Shown: positions 7,809 through 16,067 of the stretch, piece by piece
Layout: every line of letters starts with the position of its first letter
How positions within the stretch are numbered: position 1 is the stretch's first letter
Assembly (NCBI GenBank): GCA_028356125.1
Contig: JAOMTZ010000001.1
Span: 1 to 64,000, forward strand
From: Candidatus Poseidoniaceae archaeon
GTDB lineage: Archaea > Thermoplasmatota > Poseidoniia > Poseidoniales > Poseidoniaceae
Direction of reading: 5' to 3'
Length of the DNA: 64,000 bases
The notes under the pieces: generated by a model
The model's input: the letters and a program-made list of their open reading frames with translations, nothing else
What the model was told of the DNA's origin: nothing
Databases searched by the model: none
Translations under genes and position numbers: made by a program

Positions 7809-8756
7809 ATGTCCCGTAGGTTTACCTTGCTGCTGGTTACAGTTTTGGCAATAATGCTTGCAGCGCCAGCATTTGGTAACTCGCAAGGACCGCCATGGGA
7901 GCACAATGACAGAATAGTCCCAGAAGAAGGATGTTCGTGCCACGGTGCGGGTGGCTCTCCTTCATCAGAAGTTATTCTTTCAATATCTGGAGTCCCGAGA
8001 ACTTATGTTGCTGACGCATCATACAATTTCACAATTAGTCTAGTACATGCATCATACTCAACTGGCGGATACATGATTTGGGATTATGAAGCTGGTACAT
8101 TCACCCCAGGTGAAGGAAGTAAAATCGTACCTGATTCTGGCGGAGCAGTATCTCATGATGCACCAAGTAACGACTGGGTCATCGAATGGCAGGCACCTTC
8201 TGAAGATATAGGTGACATCCACTTCTCACTAGCAGGTAATGCAGTTGATGGAAGCGGTGCACCAGATGCAGGTGACCATTGGACGACTTTAGCGTTCACT
8301 GTCAGCGCCCCGGATACTGCAACTCCAGACGAAGATCCTAGCCTAAGAACAATCAGCGTTGGAGATTATGATTCGCTATTCGGACAAAAGTCAGATGAAC
8401 AATTGGAAGCAGAAGCTCAGGCAGAAGTTGCAAATGATTACCTTACTCAAGGCAATCTATACTTCTGGACTACCTTGTCTGTTCTTATCATTGCAGCAGT
8501 AATACAAGGAGAGTTTTACGAACGCCGGTTTGGTGGAGGTCCTCCTTACTTGGACATGAGACTAGCAGTCCCACAAGGAATACGCCGTGGCTCGATTGCT
8601 CTAGTTCTGGCAATAGGTCTGGGATGGGCTGTTGACACTGAACTCCCTTGGGGTTACACACTTGTTATTGGAATGTGTATGCTTTGGGGAATATACGGGG
8701 TATACCGTACAGTGGTTCAAGCACGCGCTCAAGAAATGCCAATGGACATGGTATGA
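7809..8756 (+). CDS. Secreted reeler/choice-of-anchor-V-like protein with CxCH motif and three C-terminal TM helices
   Basis: 315 aa. A signal peptide (LLLVTVLAIMLAAPAFG) is followed at residues 42-45 by CSCHG, then a beta-rich domain of about 120 residues (YVADASYNFTISLVHAS...WVIEWQAPSED...GDIHFSLAGNAVDG). This resembles reelin-N / choice-of-anchor-V domains, which in bacteria usually follow a CxxCH haem-attachment site. Here the motif is CxCH, one residue short. Three hydrophobic helices occupy about 215-305. Probably displayed outside the membrane. It overlaps the next gene, a TatC homologue, by 4 bp (ATGA). Haem binding is unproven; a metal site is the alternative. Confidence 0.65.
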   Translation: MSRRFTLLLVTVLAIMLAAPAFGNSQGPPWEHNDRIVPEEGCSCHGAGGSPSSEVILSISGVPRTYVADASYNFTISLVHASYSTGGYMIWDYEAGTFTPGEGSKIVPDSGGAVSHDAPSNDWVIEWQAPSEDIGDIHFSLAGNAVDGSGAPDAGDHWTTLAFTVSAPDTATPDEDPSLRTISVGDYDSLFGQKSDEQLEAEAQAEVANDYLTQGNLYFWTTLSVLIIAAVIQGEFYERRFGGGPPYLDMRLAVPQGIRRGSIALVLAIGLGWAVDTELPWGYTLVIGMCMLWGIYGVYRTVVQARAQEMPMDMV

Positions 8757-10057
8757 TTACCATGAATGACTTGCACCTGTCAAGTGATGACAGGAGCAGT
8801 ATTCAATCTCATCTTGATGAGTTTGCAAAGCGGCTAACTTCAATCATCATTTTGGTAGTGATACTGACAATAGTGTGGTCTATTTCAATCGATGAAATAC
8901 TGCATTACGTGTTATTACAATTAGATCCATGTTCAGAGTCTTGCATCAACATTTTCTCTCCAGATGAATGGGCTGGCACGAGATGGCTAAGCGCATCTCT
9001 GCTAGGATTATTCACGGCCGCTCCTTTTGCAATGGTTCAAGCATATACATTTGCAAGGCCGGGTTTACTTCCTAGTGAAAGAAGAGCATTCGTTTCATGG
9101 ATGGTAATAATGTGGGCTCTTGCATTGTGCTCCCTTGTATTTACTGTAATCAAATTTCTCCCATGGCTATACGCTTATGGTCATTCATTCAACGACGAAA
9201 CAGGACTTGTAGGTCGGTATGATGCCGCAGAAATGCTGCAAATCTCGATTTCAATTGCATGGGCGATTATATTGGTGCTCGCGGCAATGAGCGTAGTTGT
9301 TATTGCAGGCATGTCTAAACTTCTCTGGTCAGGGAACGCTGGCTGGTGGAGATTACGTATTCACGGTTTCATGCTGATGCTTTTGTGGCTCGTAATTCCA
9401 GATGGCTTACCGGGATTATTATTCACCTTGACATTCTTTGCATCAGGACTTGTAGAAATTGCAGGATATAGAGCATTTAGGGCAACCATTCCAATAGGGC
9501 ATGGATTGATGGATTTACTAGATATTGAAGGTGGGAGATTCAGAGTATTGTATGTTGATTGCAGTTGTCATGGGACTGCACCAAGAGTCAGCCCATTGAA
9601 AGGAATGGGGTATGTCTCCTATGAATCAGTTTGTAGAAGTAGTGAACAGCAAGACATGTTATTAGATACTGTGAAAAGATTTGGAGCAGACAAATTAGTG
9701 TTCTCAGGTTGTGTGATCGAATCATTACCTGTAGATTACATCGATTCGTTACGATTCTTGGGTTGCACAACAGAATCGCTAGATTTAGCTCATTTGTCTG
9801 TAGTTCGAACAGATGGGAGTATGATTGACTGTGAATTGGCAATGGCTTGCATTCATGGTCCTTGGAGCGAAGAAAGCGTAAACATACGGTGCACAGATAT
9901 TTTGTCAAAATCAAACTGTAAGACAGTATATTTCGGCGACAATATACCATTCGGACTTAATCTACAGACCAACGAGGCCTGGATTACCAATCCAAGCCTC
10001 TCCCTAATCACCACAATAGAAAAATTAGGCATTGAAATGAATCGATTAAGCAATTGA
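8753..10057 (+). CDS. tatC: TatC translocase fused to a C-terminal Cys-rich HdrA-N-like domain
   Basis: 434 aa from ATG 8753, which forms an ATGA overlap with the previous stop. The N-terminal ~250 residues are TatC-like: HLDEFAKRL (equivalent to HLxELRxR), six hydrophobic helices, and the loop AAPFAMVQAYTFARPGLLPSERR, matching the conserved FxxPGLxxxER element. TatC binds twin-arginine signal peptides. After about residue 260 a soluble domain follows with CSCHG (Cys 270, 272), SVCRSSEQQ (294), VFSGC (320), then further Cys at 338, 360 and 366. The spacing CxC...vC...Q..l......ga..vV.sgC resembles the N-terminal module of HdrA. TatC proteins normally end soon after the last helix. TatC call is strong; the tail's family is inference. 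Confidence 0.8.
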   Translation: MITMNDLHLSSDDRSSIQSHLDEFAKRLTSIIILVVILTIVWSISIDEILHYVLLQLDPCSESCINIFSPDEWAGTRWLSASLLGLFTAAPFAMVQAYTFARPGLLPSERRAFVSWMVIMWALALCSLVFTVIKFLPWLYAYGHSFNDETGLVGRYDAAEMLQISISIAWAIILVLAAMSVVVIAGMSKLLWSGNAGWWRLRIHGFMLMLLWLVIPDGLPGLLFTLTFFASGLVEIAGYRAFRATIPIGHGLMDLLDIEGGRFRVLYVDCSCHGTAPRVSPLKGMGYVSYESVCRSSEQQDMLLDTVKRFGADKLVFSGCVIESLPVDYIDSLRFLGCTTESLDLAHLSVVRTDGSMIDCELAMACIHGPWSEESVNIRCTDILSKSNCKTVYFGDNIPFGLNLQTNEAWITNPSLSLITTIEKLGIEMNRLSN

Positions 10058-10088
10058 TTCATACCTTTTGACAGGATGATTGACTCTG

Positions 10089-12146
10089 ATGCGACCTGTA
10101 GTCGGTTGGCCTATTGCCATCTTCCTATCACTGTTGACAGTGGGTGCGTATCTTAATGGTGAAGCTGTAAATAATTTGGTCGAAGAATATTCTATCACTA
10201 TTGGCGAAGAAGAAGATGAGGGACCATTAGTCGGAATTACAGATGAAGAAAAGTGGTTTGTAGTCTTAATCGACTTCCCCGACCAGCAGGAAGTAGCCAA
10301 TTGTAACCAACAACGAGCCTCAAATATTTTTGATGATGCTGCTGAAGATTACATGCAGCAAGGTATTTCTCCAAACTCTACATTAGAAATTAATTACCAT
10401 GAGCGAATAGTAACTACTGATTTCCCAATGTCTGATTACGGGCATGATGTTAATGGACAAAATGATGTGGGTAGAAACGGAGTCAATCCCAGAATCCTAG
10501 CTCAAGAAATAGTTTTAGAAATCGAGGATGAAGTAGACTGGGATAAATATGATCTCAATGATGATGGTTGGGTTGACCGCTTCCTAATTCTTCACTGTAT
10601 CAAGCCACAGGAAGACGGAGGGGGTTCAAATTCAAGGATTTGGTCTCACTTCTCATCTATTGAAGAGATTGTAGATTTGCCCGATGGAATGAAAATCTCA
10701 CATTACACAATCTCTAGTCAGCATTCTAACAATAATTTTGGCACAGTGATACACGAGATGTACCATCAACTGGGAGCTGCAGATTTGTATCCTGTTGAAG
10801 ATATTACTGTTAACCAGGTTTGGGAGGGTGTTGGAAAATGGGACATCATGGCCCAAGGGAATTGGAATGGAAATGGAGTATGGCCAGCACTACCAACTAC
10901 ACCCAGTATCGAACTTGTAGGTGGAGAACGACACCAAGAAATGCAACTAGACTGGTTGCCAGGAACTAACTGTATAGGCCCTAAAATCAAAATGGAGGGG
11001 CTTTCTGAAGGAGGTACCTCCTTGAAAATCCCTATCGGTGACGAAGAGTATATTTGGATAGAGTACAGAAGTGATTCAGGATATGATTCAAGGCTACCAG
11101 GCAACGGTATTCTTGTATTGCAACAGGATTTAAAATCAGGCGATGTTGATGATAATCTAGTCAATTCGCACCCTGAAAGAGCGTGGTTATTGGTGATTGA
11201 AGCCGATGGTGAACAGAATATGGTCGCAGGTAATAATGAGGGTGAAGCGAGTGACCTATTCTGGGAGAACGACACGTTCGGTGCAGAGGGTGTTACTATC
11301 AGGAATCGGGATGGGATACTAGTTGATTGGACAGCTAAAATTATTATCGAAGATGATTATCCGCACGTTGAATTCTCGTCTACGGAGTGTGGACATATGA
11401 CAGATGTCAACCTACCTGATTTTGGCTCAGTACTAACTATTGATGATAGTATTCCAATCGAAGCAGAATGTGACGGTATTATGTTTGACCTGCAAAGTAG
11501 TGATGGAAGAAACATCGTAGTAGAAGATGGAGAAATAATTTTCCAGCAAACTGGAACAATAGGAGTTATTGGATTGATTACAGGTACTATCTCATGTGAT
11601 TCAGGAACTATTGTTGACGTGAGACATGAATTTGAGATATTTGGAAACATACCAAAAGAAACATCATTTACCAGCAATATCAGATTTAATCAGTTGTCAG
11701 AAATTGAAATACCAATTGAAATTTCGGGAGATGCATCTCAAACTTGGATCATCGGGATAGACGGCCCATTATCGAGAATAGCCACTACTGAAAGTACCAA
11801 GAAAATTTCTCCAGGTTCAACGATCGTGTTGGATATTGACCCGGCTGGTTTGCTAACACCCGGAATGATGGTAAAGGGAGAAGTTATTCTAGCATCTGAT
11901 TCAGGACATCGGTACGCAATAACTGTTGAATTAGAAGCCGAAAGTTCAGAATTATCAACATTTGACAAATACACAAAACCAGCGAATTTAATTCCGATTG
12001 CACTAGCTCTAGCGACACTATGGGTAGTCCTAGGAATTAGTTCACCTACCAGGCAAGTGTCTACGGATGAGCAAGAAATTCCAGTCGTCCCGCTTGAGGG
12101 CGATGACCCATCCTTTGTGGACCCCTTCAGCCAGTCTTACAGATAG
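10089..12146 (+). CDS. M6-like secreted metalloprotease with C-terminal membrane anchor
   Basis: 685 aa from ATG 10089 (a TTG three codons earlier is the ORF-track start). An N-terminal hydrophobic helix serves as signal. The catalytic zinc motif HEMYHQLGAADLY at about 222-234 fits HExxHxxGxxDxY of the M6 / immune inhibitor A family. Upstream are the family's WFVVLIDFPD strand and DLNDDGWVDRFLILH. Beta-rich domains follow, then a hydrophobic helix near 645-665 (LIPIALALATLWVVLGI) and a short acidic tail, so the enzyme is probably tethered outside the cell. It lies after tatC, but no twin-arginine motif is seen in its signal. Its last 105 bp overlap the convergent tRNA endonuclease gene. Confidence 0.85.
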   Translation: MRPVVGWPIAIFLSLLTVGAYLNGEAVNNLVEEYSITIGEEEDEGPLVGITDEEKWFVVLIDFPDQQEVANCNQQRASNIFDDAAEDYMQQGISPNSTLEINYHERIVTTDFPMSDYGHDVNGQNDVGRNGVNPRILAQEIVLEIEDEVDWDKYDLNDDGWVDRFLILHCIKPQEDGGGSNSRIWSHFSSIEEIVDLPDGMKISHYTISSQHSNNNFGTVIHEMYHQLGAADLYPVEDITVNQVWEGVGKWDIMAQGNWNGNGVWPALPTTPSIELVGGERHQEMQLDWLPGTNCIGPKIKMEGLSEGGTSLKIPIGDEEYIWIEYRSDSGYDSRLPGNGILVLQQDLKSGDVDDNLVNSHPERAWLLVIEADGEQNMVAGNNEGEASDLFWENDTFGAEGVTIRNRDGILVDWTAKIIIEDDYPHVEFSSTECGHMTDVNLPDFGSVLTIDDSIPIEAECDGIMFDLQSSDGRNIVVEDGEIIFQQTGTIGVIGLITGTISCDSGTIVDVRHEFEIFGNIPKETSFTSNIRFNQLSEIEIPIEISGDASQTWIIGIDGPLSRIATTESTKKISPGSTIVLDIDPAGLLTPGMMVKGEVILASDSGHRYAITVELEAESSELSTFDKYTKPANLIPIALALATLWVVLGISSPTRQVSTDEQEIPVVPLEGDDPSFVDPFSQSYR

Positions 12147-12989
12147 ACTGACACCTTCCCAATTTCTTGGTGAATCTTGTTCCATTTGTAGAAGCCAAGG
12201 AGCATGGTCAACATCTACAGGTGTTGAATAAACTCTCCAACGACAACCATACTTGAACCCAGGCCGCATCAATAGACCACGCGAATTGAGTTCGCCGAAC
12301 AAATCCGTCACTTGATTCTCGACACCATTAATCCAGTTCAATTCGTCATTCCTGAGGAATCGACGTGATAAATGTTCAACACCCAGTAATGGATAATCAT
12401 CCTTTGTTGCAGGCTCAAGAGAACCTTGTGGCTGGATGATACTTAACCGATACATTGTAACATCCATTTCATCATCAATCAATGCAAATTCAGCCAACAT
12501 CCCATCTTTGGAAATTAATTGTGCCCAAGATAATAGTTCACTGATATCCAAATCATCACCTGTTCTTGCCCATCTAACTACAGCCTCTGCATCACCTCGA
12601 CTAGGGTGGGATTCTCGGGACCATCGCAACCACTTGCCATCAACTGGAACGACTTTATCTCCACCCTCCCTAACAACATCAAAAACTACAGATTTGTAAA
12701 CAAAGTTAGCATCTTCAGCTATTCTGTCATCTAACCAGCCATTAGGCAACGGAACATGTCGATTCCAGTGGCAGAACATTATTTCTTCAGCAGTCAAAAG
12801 GACACCACCAGTTACCGGAGTTCCCAATGCTGATTTTTGATGCAGACGATTAGAAATTGGTTCAGGTAAGAACCAAGCGCCATCCCTAAGTTCTGGCTCG
12901 GGATGATTCTTAGATGGTGGACTTTCGGCTGATTGTCCAATTGGACGGGTCTTCCGAACCCTTAGTTTGGGTCTTTTCCCGCCTGACAT
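12042..12989 (-). CDS. endA: tRNA-intron endonuclease (bidomain, homodimer type)
   Basis: 315 aa from ATG 12989 (MSGGKRPKL...); the longer ORF would run into the divergent gene. The C-terminal half carries the catalytic pattern FKYGCRWRVY (Tyr about 254), DHAPWLL (His about 262) and RLAEGVHKGWVIAL (Lys about 292), the Tyr-His-Lys triad of archaeal splicing endonucleases. The N-terminal half is a diverged copy, giving the ~300-aa length of alpha2-type enzymes. It cuts bulge-helix-bulge introns from tRNA and rRNA precursors. Archease and RtcB, needed for the subsequent ligation, are also in this window. The codon for the catalytic Lys lies in the region antisense to the protease tail. Confidence 0.87.
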   Translation of the reverse strand: MSGGKRPKLRVRKTRPIGQSAESPPSKNHPEPELRDGAWFLPEPISNRLHQKSALGTPVTGGVLLTAEEIMFCHWNRHVPLPNGWLDDRIAEDANFVYKSVVFDVVREGGDKVVPVDGKWLRWSRESHPSRGDAEAVVRWARTGDDLDISELLSWAQLISKDGMLAEFALIDDEMDVTMYRLSIIQPQGSLEPATKDDYPLLGVEHLSRRFLRNDELNWINGVENQVTDLFGELNSRGLLMRPGFKYGCRWRVYSTPVDVDHAPWLLQMEQDSPRNWEGVSLSVRLAEGVHKGWVIALKRDDWNFLLIRRHLPGR

Positions 12990-13051
12990 ATTAGTCCCAG
13001 AGTGACCAGTCTTATGTGCCTCCCCCCTCCTCCTAACTGTGAGGGAGAAGT

Positions 13052-14011
13052 ATGGTTGATGGTTACCTCGGCACATTGACAACAGAAGAGCGCACTCTTT
13101 TACATCTCTTTGACAACATCCTACCTGAAGGGAATTGGGAAGCCCCCAATACTATCACACAGGCTGGAATTTCTGCTGCTGTCCATGTACAAAGGAAACA
13201 TGTTCCACGTACTTTGAAAAAATTAGAAAACCGTTCAGAATTAATCACTGGACAAAGGCATGTTCCAGGTGCTAGACAAAAGCGCAGAGTGTATGGTCTA
13301 ACACCAGCAGGAAGAGAGCGTGCTGGTGCTTTACGAGATCGAATCCTTGGCCTATTTGTTGATAAAAATGGTCAGAAGGTATTGCTTTCATCATTAAGAA
13401 AAGGGGGTCAAATGACACTCGAACTTGTTTCTCATGTTGATGAAGGAATGGTATTCCATGATAGTGCAGTTATATCCCCGGTATCTAACCCAGAAGGAGT
13501 TGCTTCCTTGGATGCTCAGGCAGGAGAAAACCTCGTGAGAAGAATGCTTGCCAGAGCATGGGAAGATGGTAAAATTACCAAGGATGAACAGCAATTAATT
13601 TCTGAAGTTGTTAATTTTGTAGGAATGCATCCAGACAGAGTCCGGCGGTTATCAGATGAGGCTAGGCGGGCTCAGAACGCCCCTCCTCCTGAGGAAGTTT
13701 ATCTTGATATGCTTAGGCAGGCTCTTGTCGATGGAGAAATTATGCAAGATGAAATTGCACTCTTGAAAACAATGCGAGAGGCATTTGGAATCGACCTTGA
13801 AACACATGAGAAATTGATGACAGATGCTAGAATGGATCCAGTTTTAGATGACTCTACTAAGGCTTACAAAGCCACATTGGTAACTGCTCTGGAAGATGGA
13901 ATGATTACTTCAGACGAAGCAGCAATGCTTGCTACTTTGCGTGACACACTAGGAATTAGCGATTCTCGTCATGCAACACTACTTGCAGAACTTCTCGACA
14001 GAGATGATTGA
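13052..14011 (+). CDS. Winged-helix protein with three TerB-like helical repeats
   Basis: 319 aa; GAGGGAG just upstream sets the start. Residues 8-95 look like a MarR/ArsR-type winged helix (TITQAGISAAVHVQRKHVPRTLKKLENR, then a basic wing and YGLTPAGRERA). Residues 161-203, 217-258 and 271-314 are three tandem ~43-residue repeats with the pattern L..AL.DG.I..DE..LL......GI....H..L, like TerB / tellurite-resistance-type helical units. Probably a DNA-binding regulator whose acidic repeats sense a metal or a partner. It is divergent from endA over 62 bp and followed 27 bp later by a sugar-kinase-like gene. Target unknown. Confidence 0.7.
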   Translation: MVDGYLGTLTTEERTLLHLFDNILPEGNWEAPNTITQAGISAAVHVQRKHVPRTLKKLENRSELITGQRHVPGARQKRRVYGLTPAGRERAGALRDRILGLFVDKNGQKVLLSSLRKGGQMTLELVSHVDEGMVFHDSAVISPVSNPEGVASLDAQAGENLVRRMLARAWEDGKITKDEQQLISEVVNFVGMHPDRVRRLSDEARRAQNAPPPEEVYLDMLRQALVDGEIMQDEIALLKTMREAFGIDLETHEKLMTDARMDPVLDDSTKAYKATLVTALEDGMITSDEAAMLATLRDTLGISDSRHATLLAELLDRDD

Positions 14012-14038
14012 AGAACAAGAAGCCCCGGAGGTGAAAAC

Positions 14039-15091
14039 ATGGGAATGAGCGATGTTGAGCACGAGACCCACGACAGGTTGGTAAACCTGCAAACTCAAAT
14101 CAAGAACATGTCTGGCGATGTAGTCTTGGTTGGCGACATCATGTTGGATAGATACATACATGGTTATGCTAACAATCTGAACTCTCGTGCTCCGGTTCCC
14201 GTTCTGAAAGAAACTCACCGGCATGAAGACGTAGGTGCTGCTGCACACGTTGCAAGAGGCTTGGAGAACATCGGACTAGATGCCATATTGTTCGGAGTGA
14301 TTGGAGATGATTTGCCAGGTGAAAGCATTATTGAAGCACTTGAAGAAGAAGAAGTGGATTGTGACGGTATTGCTATTATTGAAGATCGAACTACAACTGT
14401 CAAAACGCGTCTAATCGCAGGAAGAGAATATCTTATTTCGAATCAACAACTAGTTTTGAGATGGGACATTGAAGACGATACTCCAGTCGGTGCTGAAGCC
14501 CATTCGACAATCATGGACCAGGCTGTTAATCGAATCACTACTTCCGATGTCCTAGTAATTTCAGATTATGGACAGGGAGTGGTTACTGACGAAGGCGCAG
14601 CACGTCTGATTAATGCTGCCAAATTAGCCGAGGTTCCAGTTATTTGTGATCCTAAACTTACAGGTCTTCACAGAACAGCGGGAGCAGATTGGGTCATATT
14701 CCAAACCCGTGGATTAGATTTGATGGCAAAGAGAATGGCAAGTAATGATTCTTCAGAAGCTGCTAAAATCCTAATCAAAGAGAACGATTGGAGTAATTTG
14801 GTCGTTCTCCAAGGTGAGAATGGAGTTACAGTTTACACTTCCAATGGTGATGTAATATCTGCACCTTGTACGCTTGCAGAACCACGAGGTATGATTGGAA
14901 TAATCGATGCTGCTGCTGTAGCAGTGGCTGCAGGTGTAAACCTTGGACTGACTGTGGAAGATATTGCGCATCTTGCTAACGCTGCTTGTGAATGCATTAT
15001 GAGTGGCACGCAGAATTTCACATTGACTAGTGATGACCTGGCCAACAGACTAGGCGAAGTTGCTTGGAGTCTACAAATCTCCCAGAGGTGA
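14039..15091 (+). CDS. PfkB-family carbohydrate kinase, RfaE1/HldE-like
   Basis: 350 aa, strong RBS GGAGGTGA 5 nt before ATG. The N-terminal part matches the ADP-heptose synthase kinase-domain family: VLVGDIMLDRYIHG, SRAPVPVLKETH, then GAAAHVARGLENIGLDA in place of the usual GGAANVA. It also keeps VIGDDLPGE, an RxI segment (TVKTRLIAG), and VISDYGQGV. The C-terminal anion-hole motif, normally TGAGD, reads IGIID, keeping the Asp but losing two glycines, so activity may be altered. A sugar-phosphate kinase role for surface glycans is plausible. It ends 4 bp before the archease start and probably shares its mRNA. Confidence 0.75.
   Translation: MGMSDVEHETHDRLVNLQTQIKNMSGDVVLVGDIMLDRYIHGYANNLNSRAPVPVLKETHRHEDVGAAAHVARGLENIGLDAILFGVIGDDLPGESIIEALEEEEVDCDGIAIIEDRTTTVKTRLIAGREYLISNQQLVLRWDIEDDTPVGAEAHSTIMDQAVNRITTSDVLVISDYGQGVVTDEGAARLINAAKLAEVPVICDPKLTGLHRTAGADWVIFQTRGLDLMAKRMASNDSSEAAKILIKENDWSNLVVLQGENGVTVYTSNGDVISAPCTLAEPRGMIGIIDAAAVAVAAGVNLGLTVEDIAHLANAACECIMSGTQNFTLTSDDLANRLGEVAWSLQISQR
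15085..15091 (+). promoter_or_regulatory. RBS fixing a TTG start for archease
   Basis: GAGGTGA overlaps the stop of the kinase gene and sits 4 nt before TTG 15096. From this TTG the protein begins SYWVRPTTADVGI, exactly at the first conserved block of archease. The ORF-track start at 15060 would lie inside the kinase gene. Confidence 0.6.
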
Positions 15092-15095
15092 TTCA

Positions 15096-15563
15096 TTGAG
15101 TTACTGGGTTCGCCCAACCACTGCTGATGTCGGCATCAGAGCCTTCGGTAAAAACCGTAATGATCTCCTTAGAGAGATGACACTTGGTATGCAATCTATT
15201 CTGTTGGCACCTAATCAAGATGTTAACTCAATTCAGAGAAAGGTTGCAAGATGGGAGATATCCCATGATGGTGATTTTGACATTCTGATAGTAAAGTGGC
15301 TAGATGAAGTAATTTACAGAGCCGAAGTACATGAAGAATTTTTACTTGAGTGCCAGCCAATGGTTCGAGACGGGATAATCGAAGCACAGGTGTCTTATGT
15401 GTCCAAAGATGAAGTCGAACTGGAAGTCGAAATAAAGGCAGTAACTACCCATGAATTCGCTTTCAGAGAAGTTAAGGCACAGGAAAAAATTCCTTCTGAT
15501 TGGCCAGAAGTACCATCATTCGAGGGTCCCGGATGGTACGGAGATGTCGTCTTTGACATCTGA
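15096..15563 (+). CDS. Archease (RtcB-activating protein)
   Basis: 155 aa from TTG 15096. Archease features: TTADVGIRAFG at the start (the family has H/T-xADxGi), the mid-segment DFDILIVKWLDEVIYRAEV, and the C-terminal VVFDI, where the last acidic residues bind metal. Archease accelerates GTP-dependent guanylylation of the tRNA ligase RtcB and broadens its NTP use. RtcB itself is at 56140-57555, and the endonuclease that makes its substrates is 2.1 kb upstream. The 3' end overlaps the convergent membrane gene by 48 bp. Confidence 0.88.
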   Translation: MSYWVRPTTADVGIRAFGKNRNDLLREMTLGMQSILLAPNQDVNSIQRKVARWEISHDGDFDILIVKWLDEVIYRAEVHEEFLLECQPMVRDGIIEAQVSYVSKDEVELEVEIKAVTTHEFAFREVKAQEKIPSDWPEVPSFEGPGWYGDVVFDI

Positions 15564-15980
15564 AGTTGCTAGTATACCAATCAGCAAACCAATCGGTCCA
15601 GCCATCATACAGAATAACAAAACGGGCATTGAGATTTGGATAGGGCGTTCTGCGGCTAACATTCGCATCCAAATATACCTGCCAGCAAATGTATCCATAA
15701 CCAGGAAATGTAACCATGCTAACATTATCATTTCATCAGTAGAAAATAACTCTAATACTATATCAGGAGTTGGCATTTGAGTACCAAGTGAAATCATTAC
15801 ATCAATGAAATTTGGAACCAATAATATTCCATATGATGCGATTAATGGCATTACACAAATTCGTAAGTCGCCAACAATTTTCTTTGTTATATCATGCTGG
15901 GGGAAGAACCACATCATGATCCACATCGGCCCTATGAATAATGAAGAAAACCAAAAAGTAACCACTGCCAAATCATTCAT
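15516..15980 (-). CDS. ABA4-like (DUF4281) membrane protein
   Basis: 154 aa, four predicted hydrophobic segments. The block AWLHFLVMDTFAGRYIW followed by PVLLFCMMAGPIGLLIGIL fits the DUF4281 / ABA4 family (W-H-x-L-x-x-D-x-F-x-G-R, then P-x-L-x(5)-G-P-x-G-L). ABA4 in plants is required for neoxanthin formation; bacterial and archaeal homologues are uncharacterised but are candidates for carotenoid or isoprenoid membrane chemistry. It overlaps archease convergently by 48 bp. Family assignment from pattern only. Confidence 0.68.
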   Translation of the reverse strand: MNDLAVVTFWFSSLFIGPMWIMMWFFPQHDITKKIVGDLRICVMPLIASYGILLVPNFIDVMISLGTQMPTPDIVLELFSTDEMIMLAWLHFLVMDTFAGRYIWMRMLAAERPIQISMPVLLFCMMAGPIGLLIGILATSDVKDDISVPSGTLE

Positions 15981-16067
15981 GTTAATCAGTTACTACTCTA
16001 TGACTAGGCTTACAAACCCTTGTTTGAAAACTGAAGGAAAGTGGGAATCCCGAAGGTGGACCCTCGT

